Positions 30,827 through 39,741 of a stretch of DNA of 64,000 nt are shown here, one piece after another. The position numbers and the translations under genes were made by a program. Source of the DNA: Caulobacter ginsengisoli (GTDB lineage Bacteria > Pseudomonadota > Alphaproteobacteria > Caulobacterales > Caulobacteraceae). Each line of letters begins with the position of its first letter. Position 1 is the first letter of the stretch. The notes under the pieces are model-generated. The model ran no database searches, had not been told where the DNA came from, and saw only the letters and a program-made list of their open reading frames with translations. The stretch is from contig NZ_JAUSVS010000001.1 of NCBI RefSeq assembly GCF_030814835.1, positions 1-64,000 of the forward strand, given 5' to 3'.

Positions 30827-32647
30827 TCAATAGTAGTCGCGCAGAGTGAGAACCTTCACCGTCCCGTTCGCCAGTGTCACCGACAGGGTCGCGCCGGCCG
30901 GCAGAGCCCGCAGACGCTGGAAGTCGGCGGTGGTCAGGTCCTTGAGCGGCTTGCCGTCGATGGCGGTCAGGGTGTCACCGGTCTTGAGGCCGGCGGCGTC
31001 GGCCGGGGAGCCCGGGGCGACGAACTGCAGCTTGCCGTTGGGTGGCTGAAGGCCCAGGCCGGTGCGGTCCTTGGTGAACGGCTTGCCCACCGCGTCCGGC
31101 AGCGGGGTCAGCCACAGGCGGTCGTGCGAATAGTCCGTGGTCAGGGCGAAGCGGCTGAGGATCGGCATGCCGATATTGCCCAGCGAGATGGTGCCGTCAG
31201 CGTCCTTGGCCTCGTCGCCGAACAGCACGGCCGGCACCGCTTCAAACGTCACCCCCGCGAAGGTCAGGGTGCGGACGGTGACCAGGTCCCGCGCTTTCAG
31301 GCCGCCGACGGCGCCCGACAGGCCCTTGGAGGCCAGGCGGCCATCGGTCAGCAGGCCGGCTGGTTTCCAGAAGGCGGAATAGACCAGCAGGGGCGAGCCG
31401 TTGCCGAGGTCAAAGTCCATCGGTACGGGCGCGGCGCCCTCGATGGAGACCGGCACGGTGCGCAGGCCGTTGACCAGCATGATCGGCACGGCCGTGGCGC
31501 CGGCGGGCGGGGTGAAGGCGGCGGGGTCCTGGAAGGCGATGGTTCTGGCCTGGAAGTCCAGGCTGACGGCCAGGTCGTTGAACACCTCCTTGCCCAGGAT
31601 CACCGGCAGCGGCCGGCCCAGCATCTTCTCGACCCCGCGCAGGTCGATCAGCACCACGGTGAGATCCTTCAGCTCCAGGTCGCCGATCCGGATGGTGACG
31701 CCGCTGGCCAACTCGGCCTCGGCCCGTCCGCCAGTGCCGACGGCGGTGACCGAGCCGGTCGGCTTGATGCCGTTGGCCGCGGCCCAGGTCTTGTCCAGCA
31801 CGGTCGCCTCGGCCCCGGAATCCAGCAGGACGTGGGTTTCGACGCCATTGACGCTGGCCGGAATGTAGATGCGGCTGCCCAGATAGAATTCGAAGGGCAG
31901 GGGGGCGGTCGCCGTGGCGCCGCCGGCGAAGGCGAACTTGCGTTGCGGGGCGGGAGCGGCCCAGACCTGGGCGTCGATCACCGGGTCGATGTCGATGGCC
32001 GTGAAGGTGAAGCGCTGCTGGCGGCGGTCGTTTTCGATCTGCTGGCGCTCCTCGAAGGGCATGCGCACGCCCTCGACCATCCGCCAGTCGCCATAGCGCA
32101 CGGTGGTGGTCTGGCGGTCCTCGGTGAGCCGCATGGCGATGAGGGCGCCGGTCTTGGGATTGAGCAGCAGGTCGTAGCTGTCGGGGCCCTCGAAGACGAT
32201 GCGGATCACCGCCACCCTGGCCCCGTCGAAGGTTTCGGACGGCTGCAGGCTGACCTTGGCGCCCTCGGCGCCGCGCAGGGCGTCATCGAAGGTCAGCAGG
32301 GCGCGCCGCTTGAGCTGGGTCAGCTCGGCGCCGGACAGGGCCTCGACCTGGCCGCTGAGGGTGACGCTCCAGCCGCCATCCGGGCCGTAGGCCTGGTTCA
32401 GCTTCACCGCCCCGATGGCGACGTCTTCGCGGCCTCGGCCCGGAGCCTGCCAGCGCTGCGCGGGACCGCCGTATTCGCCATCGCGAGCCTGGCCGGTCTC
32501 GTAGACGCCGTGAGCCTTCGCAAAGGCCTCGCCGCCGCGCCAGGCGACATAGCGGTCGGTGAGGTCGGACAGCGGGTCGGCGCAGGCCGCGCCGGCGGTC
32601 AGGGCCAGGGCCGTCAGGGCGCCGGCGAGCAGGGTGAAGGGTCTCAT
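30827..32647 (-). CDS. Exported retropepsin-like aspartic protease with PDZ domain
   Basis: 606-aa protein with a signal peptide (about residues 1-23, ending ACA). An N-terminal outer-membrane lipoprotein-like region (to about 240) is followed by two retropepsin-like halves, with LLDSGAEATVLD and DFDLGNGS as the Asp motifs, and a C-terminal PDZ domain (APGSPADAAGLKTGDTLTAIDGKPL). Likely periplasmic. It overlaps the upstream TrmB-type regulator gene by 4 nt, so the two form an operon. It ends RDYY, as does its shorter paralogue at 34223-35380 (ADYY). The second Asp motif is DLG rather than DTG/DSG, so activity is uncertain. Confidence 0.82.
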   Translation of the reverse strand: MRPFTLLAGALTALALTAGAACADPLSDLTDRYVAWRGGEAFAKAHGVYETGQARDGEYGGPAQRWQAPGRGREDVAIGAVKLNQAYGPDGGWSVTLSGQVEALSGAELTQLKRRALLTFDDALRGAEGAKVSLQPSETFDGARVAVIRIVFEGPDSYDLLLNPKTGALIAMRLTEDRQTTTVRYGDWRMVEGVRMPFEERQQIENDRRQQRFTFTAIDIDPVIDAQVWAAPAPQRKFAFAGGATATAPLPFEFYLGSRIYIPASVNGVETHVLLDSGAEATVLDKTWAAANGIKPTGSVTAVGTGGRAEAELASGVTIRIGDLELKDLTVVLIDLRGVEKMLGRPLPVILGKEVFNDLAVSLDFQARTIAFQDPAAFTPPAGATAVPIMLVNGLRTVPVSIEGAAPVPMDFDLGNGSPLLVYSAFWKPAGLLTDGRLASKGLSGAVGGLKARDLVTVRTLTFAGVTFEAVPAVLFGDEAKDADGTISLGNIGMPILSRFALTTDYSHDRLWLTPLPDAVGKPFTKDRTGLGLQPPNGKLQFVAPGSPADAAGLKTGDTLTAIDGKPLKDLTTADFQRLRALPAGATLSVTLANGTVKVLTLRDYY

Positions 32648-33456
32648 TCGGGGTCTCCGATCAGGGTCGTCAGGCCGCTGGGGCGCAGGGTGAGCAGTGA
32701 GAGGTCGGACCAGGGGTCGTCGCCACCGCGGGCATTGAGCCGCAGCTCGGCCGAGAGGCCGCTGTGCTGCAGGCAGGCGAGATAGGGGCTGTCGCTGGAG
32801 ACACCCTGGATCACCCGTCCGCCGTCCGGCGAGAGCAGGGCGACCAGATGCTCGCGGGCGTCGGCGACGACGGTGACCTGTTGGCCGGGCCAGCGCTGGG
32901 CCACCTGCTCGGCGGCGGCGCCCTGGGTGGTCCGGAAGCTGGCGCTGGTCGGGGCGTAGGTCAGGCCGGCGACGATGATCCCGGCGGCGGCGGCCCGCTC
33001 CAGGTCGGGCTTGAGGGCCTCGAGCGGCTGAGGGAAGAGGTCGAACAGCACCACCTCGCGGGCGGCGGCGATCATGGCCCGGGCCCGGGCCAGAACCTGT
33101 TCGGGGGTCTTGAGGTTGTAGAGCCGCGCGTCGGGCTCGGGCGGGCGGATGGCGCTGAGCGCCGCCAGGGCCGCGCCGCTGCGCCGCTCGTAGCCGGCCT
33201 TCAGCGCCGCCACCAGCTCGGCGGCCGGGGCGGCGCGCCAGGCCTTGGCCTCGGTTTCATCGACCTGGACGGCGCCCTTGTGGCTGAGGCTTTCCAGCGC
33301 CTGGTAGACATTGGCCGGCGCCTTGCCGATCGCCCGGGCCAGCCGATAGCCGGTGGCCGGCCCGCCGCGCGCCAGCTCGCAATAGAGCCGGGACTCGGTG
33401 TCGGTGAAGCCCAGTTCGGCCAGCAGGCGTTCGGGTGTTTCGTTGTTAGTAGTCAT
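32644..33456 (-). CDS. TrmB-type transcriptional regulator
   Basis: 270-aa protein with an N-terminal winged helix (LLAELGFTDTESRLYCELARGGPATGYRLARAIGKAPANVYQALESL pattern, about residues 9-57) typical of TrmB, followed by an effector-like domain (LKTPEQVLARARAMIAAAREVVLFDLFP). TrmB proteins often sense sugars; the ligand here is unknown. A 9-bp inverted repeat overlaps its start codon, suggesting autorepression. The retropepsin-PDZ gene follows with a 4-nt overlap and is probably its target. Confidence 0.82.
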   Translation of the reverse strand: MTTNNETPERLLAELGFTDTESRLYCELARGGPATGYRLARAIGKAPANVYQALESLSHKGAVQVDETEAKAWRAAPAAELVAALKAGYERRSGAALAALSAIRPPEPDARLYNLKTPEQVLARARAMIAAAREVVLFDLFPQPLEALKPDLERAAAAGIIVAGLTYAPTSASFRTTQGAAAEQVAQRWPGQQVTVVADAREHLVALLSPDGGRVIQGVSSDSPYLACLQHSGLSAELRLNARGGDDPWSDLSLLTLRPSGLTTLIGDPE

Positions 33457-33469
33457 AGCTACTACTAAC
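33445..33469. promoter_or_regulatory. Operator-like inverted repeat overlapping the TrmB-type regulator start
   Basis: Perfect 9-bp arms GTTAGTAGT (33445-33453) and ACTACTAAC (33461-33469) around a 7-bp spacer that contains the start codon (33454-33456, minus strand). Spacing and symmetry fit a dimeric winged-helix regulator. Confidence 0.7.
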
Positions 33470-33514
33470 GGGATCGAGGCGCCTCAGGTCCAGTGAAACC
33501 TTGGTAATCCAAGC

Positions 33515-34171
33515 CTAGGAAGCGGCGACCCTGGGCTTGCCCAGGTCGCAGAGGGCCGCGATCGCCGCGACCACCAGATAGATGCCCAGGCTGGTGCGGC
33601 CGAAGGCGGCGGCGGTTCCGGCGGGGAGGGCGAACAGGCTGGCGGCCTGCAAGGCCAGCAGCAGGGTCAGAAAGATCAGGCCCGGCCAGATGCTGCGTCC
33701 CTCCCTGCCGCGCCGCCACAGCCAGGCGGCCCCGCTCAGGGCGATCAGTCCTGCCTCCAGCAGCAGTTCCGGCTCCGGATAGTCCCATAGGCTGAGGCCC
33801 ACCCGGCCCGGCATGAACAGCAGTTCCAGATCCGGCCGATGGACCAGGAAGTCGCCGATCCAGTGGGAGAACACCACCAGCCCGACCAGCACGGCGGCCC
33901 GCCAGTTCAGCCTCAGCAGCCAGCGGCTCAGGGCCATGCCGGCCAGCGACCACAGGACGGCGGCCGGCAGGCTGTGGGTGAAGGGCATGTAGTCCAGGAC
34001 CAGGAAGCTGCCCGGCAGTTCGGGATCGAAGCGGACCTTCTCGACGCCGGCCATGACCAGCGAACTCCAGCCAATGTCGAGCAGCTGGGCGGCGGCGACA
34101 TAGGTCCACAGCGGGCCGCGCGGCTCGACGGCCTTGGCGGCCAGGGCGGCTGAATAGTGGCCGACGAACAT
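33515..34171 (-). CDS. Inner-membrane protein, DUF457/YdjM-like (metal-dependent hydrolase superfamily)
   Basis: 218-aa polytopic protein with about five or six hydrophobic segments. MFVGHYSAALAAK at the N-terminus, PFTHSL near residue 64 and FSHWIGDFLVHRPD near 101-114 carry conserved His/Asp that are typical of the YdjM/DUF457 group of membrane-bound, metal-dependent hydrolase-like proteins. Substrate unknown. It follows the retropepsin gene on the same strand after 51 bp, so it may be the third gene of that operon. Confidence 0.75.
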   Translation of the reverse strand: MFVGHYSAALAAKAVEPRGPLWTYVAAAQLLDIGWSSLVMAGVEKVRFDPELPGSFLVLDYMPFTHSLPAAVLWSLAGMALSRWLLRLNWRAAVLVGLVVFSHWIGDFLVHRPDLELLFMPGRVGLSLWDYPEPELLLEAGLIALSGAAWLWRRGREGRSIWPGLIFLTLLLALQAASLFALPAGTAAAFGRTSLGIYLVVAAIAALCDLGKPRVAAS

Positions 34172-34222
34172 GCGGGTCCCCTCCCGGTAGGGCGGGAGTG
34201 TGGGCCTAAAGCCGGCCCGGCT

Positions 34223-35380
34223 TCAATAGTAGTCGGCCAGCACCAGGTCGCGCTGGCGGCCGTCGGCCAGGGTCAGGCGCACATGCGAGCCGGGCTTGCC
34301 CCGCGCCCAGCCCGACTGACGGCTGCCAGGCCAGCCGGCGTCGATCCGCTGGCTGTCGATGGCGACGATCTGTTCGCCGACCGACCAGCCGCCGGCTTCG
34401 GCGGGGCTGGCCCTGGCGACGTGAATGACGGTCAGGGCGGCGCCTTCGAACCGCACCGCCAGGCCCGAACGGTCGCGGTTGAAGGGCTCATCCAGAGCGC
34501 CGGAGGCGGGCTTGAACCAGAGCCGTTCGCCTGGATAGTCGACCACCAGTCGGAAGCGGCGCCAGATGGGCATGCCGATCACCGCCGGACTGGCGCCCGC
34601 GGGCTGGCGGTCGACCACGGCGACCGGCACGTTCGACAGTTCGAAGTTGGCCAGCTCGACCCTGGGCAGGACGGCGGTCGTGAACTGGCTGGCGCCGTCG
34701 ATGCCGGTCGAGACCCAGCTGGATTGACGAAGGCCGTCCAGCAGGCGGTGGCTCTCCGCCCACTCGCGGCTGATCTGCAGGGGAATGGCGCTGCCCAGGT
34801 CGAAAGTCGCGGCCAACCGAGGCCCCGGCGCCGGGCCCTTTCCGACCCACAGGGGCATGCAGCGCAGGCCATCGGCTTCCTGGCTCAGGGTCAGGCCCCA
34901 CCAGTCGGTGGGCGTATCCTCGGCGATCCGGAGCCGCGCGCGGGGCAGGTCGAGATCCAGCCGGGTGGCGTCGAACAGAGCCTGGCCGGCTATGGCGCCG
35001 GCGCCGGGACGCAGCGGCGAGAGATCGAGCGCCTCGGCGCCATCCTTGGGAAACCGGATCGCGACCCCGGCGACCGAAAGCTCGAAATCGCCGACCTTCA
35101 GGGTCTCGACCGGGCCCCCCGCATTGCCCACCGCCGCACCGGGGCCGGAGAGCGAGAGGCCCAGGTCGCGCGCCTGGGCCAGGTCGATCAGGGTCGGGAC
35201 CGAACCGCTGTCGAGCATGACCGGCATGGACCGCCCGTTGACGGTCCCCTCGACGAAGATCAGGCCGGTTGAGAGGTCCAACCGCGTCCAGCGACCGGCC
35301 GCCGCCGACAGGCCGGGAAGGACCAGACTGGGAAGGGCAAGCGCCGCCCCGGCGGTCAGCAGGGCCTGGCGGCGGTTCAC
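34223..35380 (-). CDS. Retropepsin-like aspartic protease with PDZ domain (shorter paralogue)
   Basis: 385-aa exported protein with a signal peptide (RRQALLTAGAALALPSLVLPG, a Tat-like RR start). It has two retropepsin-like halves, MLDSGSVPTLID and TFDLGSAIPLQI, and a C-terminal PDZ domain (RASPAEAGGWSVGEQIVAIDSQRI). It lacks the lipoprotein-like N-terminal region of the 606-aa relative but shares the layout and the DYY end. Its start overlaps the aminopeptidase P gene by 4 nt. Confidence 0.8.
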   Translation of the reverse strand: MNRRQALLTAGAALALPSLVLPGLSAAAGRWTRLDLSTGLIFVEGTVNGRSMPVMLDSGSVPTLIDLAQARDLGLSLSGPGAAVGNAGGPVETLKVGDFELSVAGVAIRFPKDGAEALDLSPLRPGAGAIAGQALFDATRLDLDLPRARLRIAEDTPTDWWGLTLSQEADGLRCMPLWVGKGPAPGPRLAATFDLGSAIPLQISREWAESHRLLDGLRQSSWVSTGIDGASQFTTAVLPRVELANFELSNVPVAVVDRQPAGASPAVIGMPIWRRFRLVVDYPGERLWFKPASGALDEPFNRDRSGLAVRFEGAALTVIHVARASPAEAGGWSVGEQIVAIDSQRIDAGWPGSRQSGWARGKPGSHVRLTLADGRQRDLVLADYY

Positions 35381-37191
35381 AACGGCGCGCAGACCTCGAG
35401 CAGCCAGGCCCGCACTTCCGGCTCGACCAGGGGCGAAATCGTTTCCAGCACCCGGGCGTGATAGGCGTCCATCTGGGCGCGCTCGTCGGCGGTCAGCAGG
35501 CGGGTCTCGATCAGCCGGCGGTCGATGGGGGCCAGGGTCAGGGTCTCGAAGCCCAGCATCGGCCGCTCGCCGCCGGGCACGGGACGGGCCTCGGTGACAT
35601 ACTGCAGGTTCTCGATGCGGATGCCGTATTCGCCGGTCTTATAGTAGCCGGGTTCGTTGGAAACGATCATCCCCGGCCGCAGGGCGACGTTGTTGGGGGC
35701 CTTGGCGATGCGCTGAGGCCCTTCATGGACGCCCAGATAGCTGCCCACGCCATGACCGGTGCCGTGGTCGTAGTCCAGGCCGGCGTTCCACAGCGGCGCT
35801 CTGGCCAGGGCGTCGATGGCCGACCCCGTGGTGCCGGCCGGGAAGCGGATGGCGGCCAGGGCCAGGTGGCCCTTCAGCACCAGGGTGAAGCGCTCGCGCA
35901 TCTCCTGGCTGGGCTCGCCGATGGCCACGGTGCGGGTGACGTCGGTGGTGCCGTCCAGATACTGGGCGCCGGAGTCGACCAGGAACAGCGAGCCGGTCTC
36001 GGCCTTCTTGTTCAACCGCTGGGTGGGGCGGTAGTGGACGACCGCGCCGTTGCTGGCGGCGCCGGCGATGGTGTCGAAGGAGAGGTCCTTCAGCGCGCCG
36101 GTGGCCTCGCGGAAGCCTTCGAGCTTCTTCACCACGGTGACCTCGTCGGGGAGGCCCTCCTGCCCCTCGGTGGCCAGCCAGTGCAGGAACCGGGTCAGGG
36201 CCGCGCCATCGCGGACGTGGGCCCGGCGGGCGCCTTCGATCTCGACGGCGTTCTTGCAGGCGCGGGGCAGGGCGACGGGGTCCATGGCCCGCACCGTGGC
36301 GGCGCCGGCGTCGTCGAGGGCGCCGAAATACCAGGCCGAGGACAGGGCCGGATCGACCAGCACCCGCTTGCCCTTCAGCTCGGCCAGGGCGCCGGGCAGG
36401 GCCTCGGGCCGCTCCAGCGAGACCTGGTTGCCCAGCCAGGCCGGCAGGTCCTCGGTGATCTTGGCGGGGTCGAGGAAGACCCGGGCCGTGCCGTCGGCGT
36501 TCAGCACCGCCTGGCCGATGGGCAGGGGCGAGCGGATAACGTCGCCGCCGCGGACATTGAACAGCCAGGCGATGGAGGCCGGGGCGGTGATCACCGCGGC
36601 GTCGGCGCCCTGGGCCTTGAGGCTTTCACCCACACGGGCGCGCTTGGCGGCGCTGTCCTCGCCGGCGTACTGCAGCGGGTGAGGCACGATGGGGGCGGTC
36701 GGCTGGGCCGGGCGCTCGGCCCCCCAGGCGGCGTCCAGGGGGTTGGTGTCGACGGGCTGCAGCTTGGCGCCGGCCTTCTCGGCGGCGGCGCGCAGGGAGG
36801 CCAGGGCGTCGGGGCTGTGCAGACGCGGGTCGTAGCCGATGACGCCGCCCTTGGGGGCCCGTTCCTCGAGGTAGGCGGGGACGCCGCCCTCGACCAGGTC
36901 GCGGATCTCGAAGGTCTGCTGGTCGACCTGGTCCCGGACCTGCAGGGTGTAGCGGCCATCGACGAACACGGCGGCCCGGTCCTTGAGCACCACGGCGGCC
37001 CCGGCCGAGCCGGTGAAGCCGGTGGCCCAGGCCAGGCGGTCGTTGGCCTGGGGCAGATATTCGTTCTGATGCTCGTCCTCGTGCGGCACCAGGAAGCCGT
37101 CCAGGCCCTGGGTCTGCATGGCCTTGCGGATCAGCGGCACATGGCGCGGTCCGAAGGAAGGATCGGTGGTCTCGTCGAAGGTCTGGCGCAT
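35377..37191 (-). CDS. Xaa-Pro aminopeptidase (aminopeptidase P, M24B family)
   Basis: 604-aa cytosolic metalloaminopeptidase removing N-terminal residues before proline. Two N-terminal creatinase-like domains (DGFLVPHEDEHQNEYLPQANDRLAWATGFTGSAG) precede the pita-bread core. Metal ligands lie in LVDSGAQYLDGTTDVTR, DYDHGTGHGVGSYLGVHEGP and NEPGYY...GIRIEN. The length (about 600) fits the long bacterial and eukaryotic cytosolic type rather than E. coli PepP (441). It heads an operon with the short retropepsin gene. Confidence 0.93.
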   Translation of the reverse strand: MRQTFDETTDPSFGPRHVPLIRKAMQTQGLDGFLVPHEDEHQNEYLPQANDRLAWATGFTGSAGAAVVLKDRAAVFVDGRYTLQVRDQVDQQTFEIRDLVEGGVPAYLEERAPKGGVIGYDPRLHSPDALASLRAAAEKAGAKLQPVDTNPLDAAWGAERPAQPTAPIVPHPLQYAGEDSAAKRARVGESLKAQGADAAVITAPASIAWLFNVRGGDVIRSPLPIGQAVLNADGTARVFLDPAKITEDLPAWLGNQVSLERPEALPGALAELKGKRVLVDPALSSAWYFGALDDAGAATVRAMDPVALPRACKNAVEIEGARRAHVRDGAALTRFLHWLATEGQEGLPDEVTVVKKLEGFREATGALKDLSFDTIAGAASNGAVVHYRPTQRLNKKAETGSLFLVDSGAQYLDGTTDVTRTVAIGEPSQEMRERFTLVLKGHLALAAIRFPAGTTGSAIDALARAPLWNAGLDYDHGTGHGVGSYLGVHEGPQRIAKAPNNVALRPGMIVSNEPGYYKTGEYGIRIENLQYVTEARPVPGGERPMLGFETLTLAPIDRRLIETRLLTADERAQMDAYHARVLETISPLVEPEVRAWLLEVCAPL

Positions 37192-37294
37192 GGGGGAGAT
37201 TTAGGCCGGGGCGCGGCGGGGTGCAAACCTCGGCTGTTGAAACCGGAGCCGAATGGGCGCCAAATCCGCGCCGTCAATGTCGGGAGGGCGACCC

Positions 37295-37825
37295 ATGCAG
37301 ACCTGTGAAGCGTTCAACAGTCCGTCGCGGCGGTCGTTCCTGCAGAAGGTCGGCCTGGGCGGTGGCGCCATGCTGCTCTCCACCCTGGCCCCGGGCCTGG
37401 CGGTGGCGTCGGGGGCGACCGACGCCCTGTTGCTGACCTGTATGGACTATCGGCTGATCGACAATGTCGGCGCCTATATGGACGGCCGCGGGCTTCGCGA
37501 CCGCTATGACCACGTCATCCTGGCCGGCGCCTCGCTGGGGGTGCTGACCGGCAAGATGCCGAACTGGGGCCAGGTGTTCTGGGAGCATCTGGACATCGCC
37601 ATAGCCCTGCACAAGATCCACAAGGTCATCGTCATCGACCATTGGAACTGCGGCGCCTACAAGACCTTCCTGGGCGAGGAGGCCGTCAAGGATCCGCCGA
37701 CTGAACTGGCGACCCATACCCGCTATCTGCGGGCCTTGAAGTCTCAGCTTTATGCGCGTCATCCCGACCTCGAGTCCGAGATCGGGATCATGGCGCTCGA
37801 TGGAAAAGTCCAACTTCTGAGCTAG
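37295..37825 (+). CDS. Tat-exported beta-carbonic-anhydrase-like protein
   Basis: 176-aa protein with a twin-arginine signal (SRRSFLQK, residues 11-18, then a hydrophobic stretch ending AVASG). The mature part keeps the zinc motifs of beta carbonic anhydrases: CMDYR (Cys49, Asp51, Arg53) and HWNCG (His116, Cys119). The remaining protein is short and many family regions are missing, so CO2 hydration is unproven. The ATG at 37295 has GGGAGGGCG upstream; the frame extends 14 codons further but without a ribosome site. It is divergent from the aminopeptidase P gene. Confidence 0.8.
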   Translation: MQTCEAFNSPSRRSFLQKVGLGGGAMLLSTLAPGLAVASGATDALLLTCMDYRLIDNVGAYMDGRGLRDRYDHVILAGASLGVLTGKMPNWGQVFWEHLDIAIALHKIHKVIVIDHWNCGAYKTFLGEEAVKDPPTELATHTRYLRALKSQLYARHPDLESEIGIMALDGKVQLLS

Positions 37826-37826
37826 A

Positions 37827-38243
37827 CTACTGGGGCGCCTGTTCGTTCGGCGCGGTTTCGGCCGGCGGCGGCGGGGTCGCGGCGGTGGTGGCGTCGCGGG
37901 CGCTGGCGGCCGCACGGTCGGCGGCGTCACGGGCGCTGGCGGCGGCGGCCCGGGTGTCGGCGGCGGCCTGATCGGCGGCCGACTGGACGCCGGACTGAAC
38001 GCTGCTGATGGCGGCGTTCGAGCCTTCGACGATGCCCTGGGTGCGGGCGTTGTCGGCGGCGGTCTGCAGGTCCTGGGCGGTCGGGGCGGTGCTGCCGCTC
38101 ATCACCATGAAGGCGACCGCGATGATGGCCACCACGGCGACCACGCCGGCCACCAGCCAGCCAACGGCGTTGTTGTTGGTCTCGCGCCGGGCTTCGTCGC
38201 GGGCGACGGCGGCTGTCTCTCGATTGACGTCGTACTGGGACAT
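37827..38243 (-). CDS. Single-pass membrane protein with Ala-rich helical tail
   Basis: 138-aa protein: a charged cytoplasmic N-terminus (VNRETAAVARDEARRETNN), one membrane segment (about residues 28-48), then an Ala/Asp/Arg-rich helix (AADQAAADTRAAAASARDAADRAAASARD) and a Pro-rich end. No family recognised; the tail resembles stress-related or coiled-coil linkers. Its stop lies 1 bp from that of the convergent carbonic-anhydrase-like gene. Confidence 0.7.
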   Translation of the reverse strand: MSQYDVNRETAAVARDEARRETNNNAVGWLVAGVVAVVAIIAVAFMVMSGSTAPTAQDLQTAADNARTQGIVEGSNAAISSVQSGVQSAADQAAADTRAAAASARDAADRAAASARDATTAATPPPPAETAPNEQAPQ

Positions 38244-38304
38244 GGGAACTCCTGAACCTGTCCCCCGACCGGGAGCAAACGTCAGGGCGGAGCGGCGGTT
38301 CCGA

Positions 38305-39171
38305 TCAGGGCCGTTCGAGGACCAGAGTCGCCCAGGCGTCGCGGTGCAGCCGCTTGACCATCCGAAAGCCCCGCGACAGGTAGGCCGCCCTGACCATCCG
38401 CTCCTGGCTGCGCAGCAGGCCGGACAGTATGGCGATCCCGCCAGGCTTCAGGGCGCCCTTGATGTCCTGGGCCAGGCCGATCAGCGGCCGGGCCAGGATG
38501 TTGGCGAACACCAGGTCGTAAGGGGCCTGGCCGGCGACCAGGCGGTCGTTCAGCCCGTTGGCGTGGACGAACCGGGCCGTCGCGTCGTTGATCGTGGCGT
38601 TCTCGTTGGCGATGCGCACGGAGTCGCGGTCGATGTCGGTGCCGACCGCCACTCTGGAGCCGGTGCGGGCGGCGGCGATGGCCAGCACGCCGGTGCCGCA
38701 GCCCACGTCCAGCACCTTATCGAACCGGCGGGCCTTGATGAGGTCGTCATAGGCTGACAGGCAGCCCTCGGTGGTGCCGTGGTGGCCGGTCCCGAAGGCG
38801 GCGCCCGCCTCGATGCGCAGCTTCACGGCATTGACCGGCGCCCGGCCGGTGTCGTGGGCGCCATAGACGAAGAAGCGACCGGCCCTGACCGGCGGAAGGC
38901 CCGACAGCGACATGGCCAACCAGTCGGCGTCGGCCAGCTTGTCGACGCTGACGGTCAGCTGCGGATAGCCGGCCAGCAGGGCGGTCAGGCCATCGATCTC
39001 GAACGGCTCGGTCGGAAAGGCGTCGATGCGCCAGACGTCGTGGTCCTCGTCCTCTTCCAGGATGGAATAGGTGGCGCCCTCCAGGGTCGGGTCGGAGTCG
39101 ATGGCCACGGCGGCGGCCTCGGCGACGAGGCGGGGCCCGCGGGCGATGATCTGGACGGCGTCTTGGCTCAT
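38305..39171 (-). CDS. prmA: Ribosomal protein L11 methyltransferase PrmA
   Basis: 288-aa SAM methyltransferase modifying ribosomal protein L11. [18 protein letters not shown] and [17 protein letters not shown] (SAM binding) are diagnostic, followed by [14 protein letters not shown] and the catalytic FANILARPL motif. Length is typical (E. coli 293). Two small membrane-protein genes lie just upstream on the same strand, 27 bp away. Confidence 0.94.
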   Translation of the reverse strand: MSQDAVQIIARGPRLVAEAAAVAIDSDPTLEGATYSILEEDEDHDVWRIDAFPTEPFEIDGLTALLAGYPQLTVSVDKLADADWLAMSLSGLPPVRAGRFFVYGAHDTGRAPVNAVKLRIEAGAAFGTGHHGTTEGCLSAYDDLIKARRFDKVLDVGCGTGVLAIAAARTGSRVAVGTDIDRDSVRIANENATINDATARFVHANGLNDRLVAGQAPYDLVFANILARPLIGLAQDIKGALKPGGIAILSGLLRSQERMVRAAYLSRGFRMVKRLHRDAWATLVLERP

Positions 39172-39198
39172 GCCGTCCTGTAGCGGGGCGGAAGTCGG

Positions 39199-39741
39199 TT
39201 AGGAAGGGCTGTGCGGCGCGACCGGGCGGGTGTCGCCGGTGGGCGCGCTGTCGTCCTGGTCGGGCATAGCGGGCGGTGGCGGGGCGGACAGGGCCGCTCT
39301 GGGGTCCTGCTGGACCGGCAAGGCGCCCGGCAGATCGCCATGCGGCGTCAGGCCCGACAGGATATCGCCACTGGCGCTGGGATAGCGGACCGGCGCCTGG
39401 TCGGGCTGCGGGGCGCTCAGCGTGTCCAGAAGGGCCGCCTGGCGGATGGCGTCGGCCCGGTCCTCGGGGGCCGGACGCGGGTCGTAGCGGGGAACGTCCG
39501 CATCGCCGGCGTCGTAGGCGGCGCTCTGCAGCAGGGTCTGATCGGGGCGGGCCCAGGAGTCGTAGTAGACCGGCGCCACGACCGGGGCGTAGCTAGCCGT
39601 GTCGTCATAGGCGTAGCCCTGCGCCACAGGCGCCATGGAGCCGTCGCGGGTGGCGCTTTCGATCGGACCCAGCTTCATGGCCGCGCCGCCGGCCAGGCCG
39701 ACCAGCGCGGCGGCCCCGATGCCGTAGAACAGCTCTTTCAC
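39199..39741 (-). CDS. Membrane-anchored Pro/Asp-rich protein of unknown function
   Basis: 180-aa protein with one N-terminal hydrophobic segment (MKELFYGIGAAALVGLAGGA) that is probably a membrane anchor or uncleaved signal, then a low-complexity Tyr/Pro/Asp-rich periplasmic part with no recognisable domain. Its start overlaps a 35-aa upstream reading frame by 4 nt. It ends 27 bp before prmA. Confidence 0.65.
   Translation of the reverse strand: MKELFYGIGAAALVGLAGGAAMKLGPIESATRDGSMAPVAQGYAYDDTASYAPVVAPVYYDSWARPDQTLLQSAAYDAGDADVPRYDPRPAPEDRADAIRQAALLDTLSAPQPDQAPVRYPSASGDILSGLTPHGDLPGALPVQQDPRAALSAPPPPAMPDQDDSAPTGDTRPVAPHSPS

Noticed and set aside
30809..32785. 658-codon plus-strand open frame over the retropepsin-PDZ gene
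   Set aside because: Antisense shadow; the minus-strand gene has a signal peptide, motifs and operon overlap.
35269..37308. 679-codon plus-strand open frame over aminopeptidase P
   Set aside because: Antisense to a gene with full M24 motifs.
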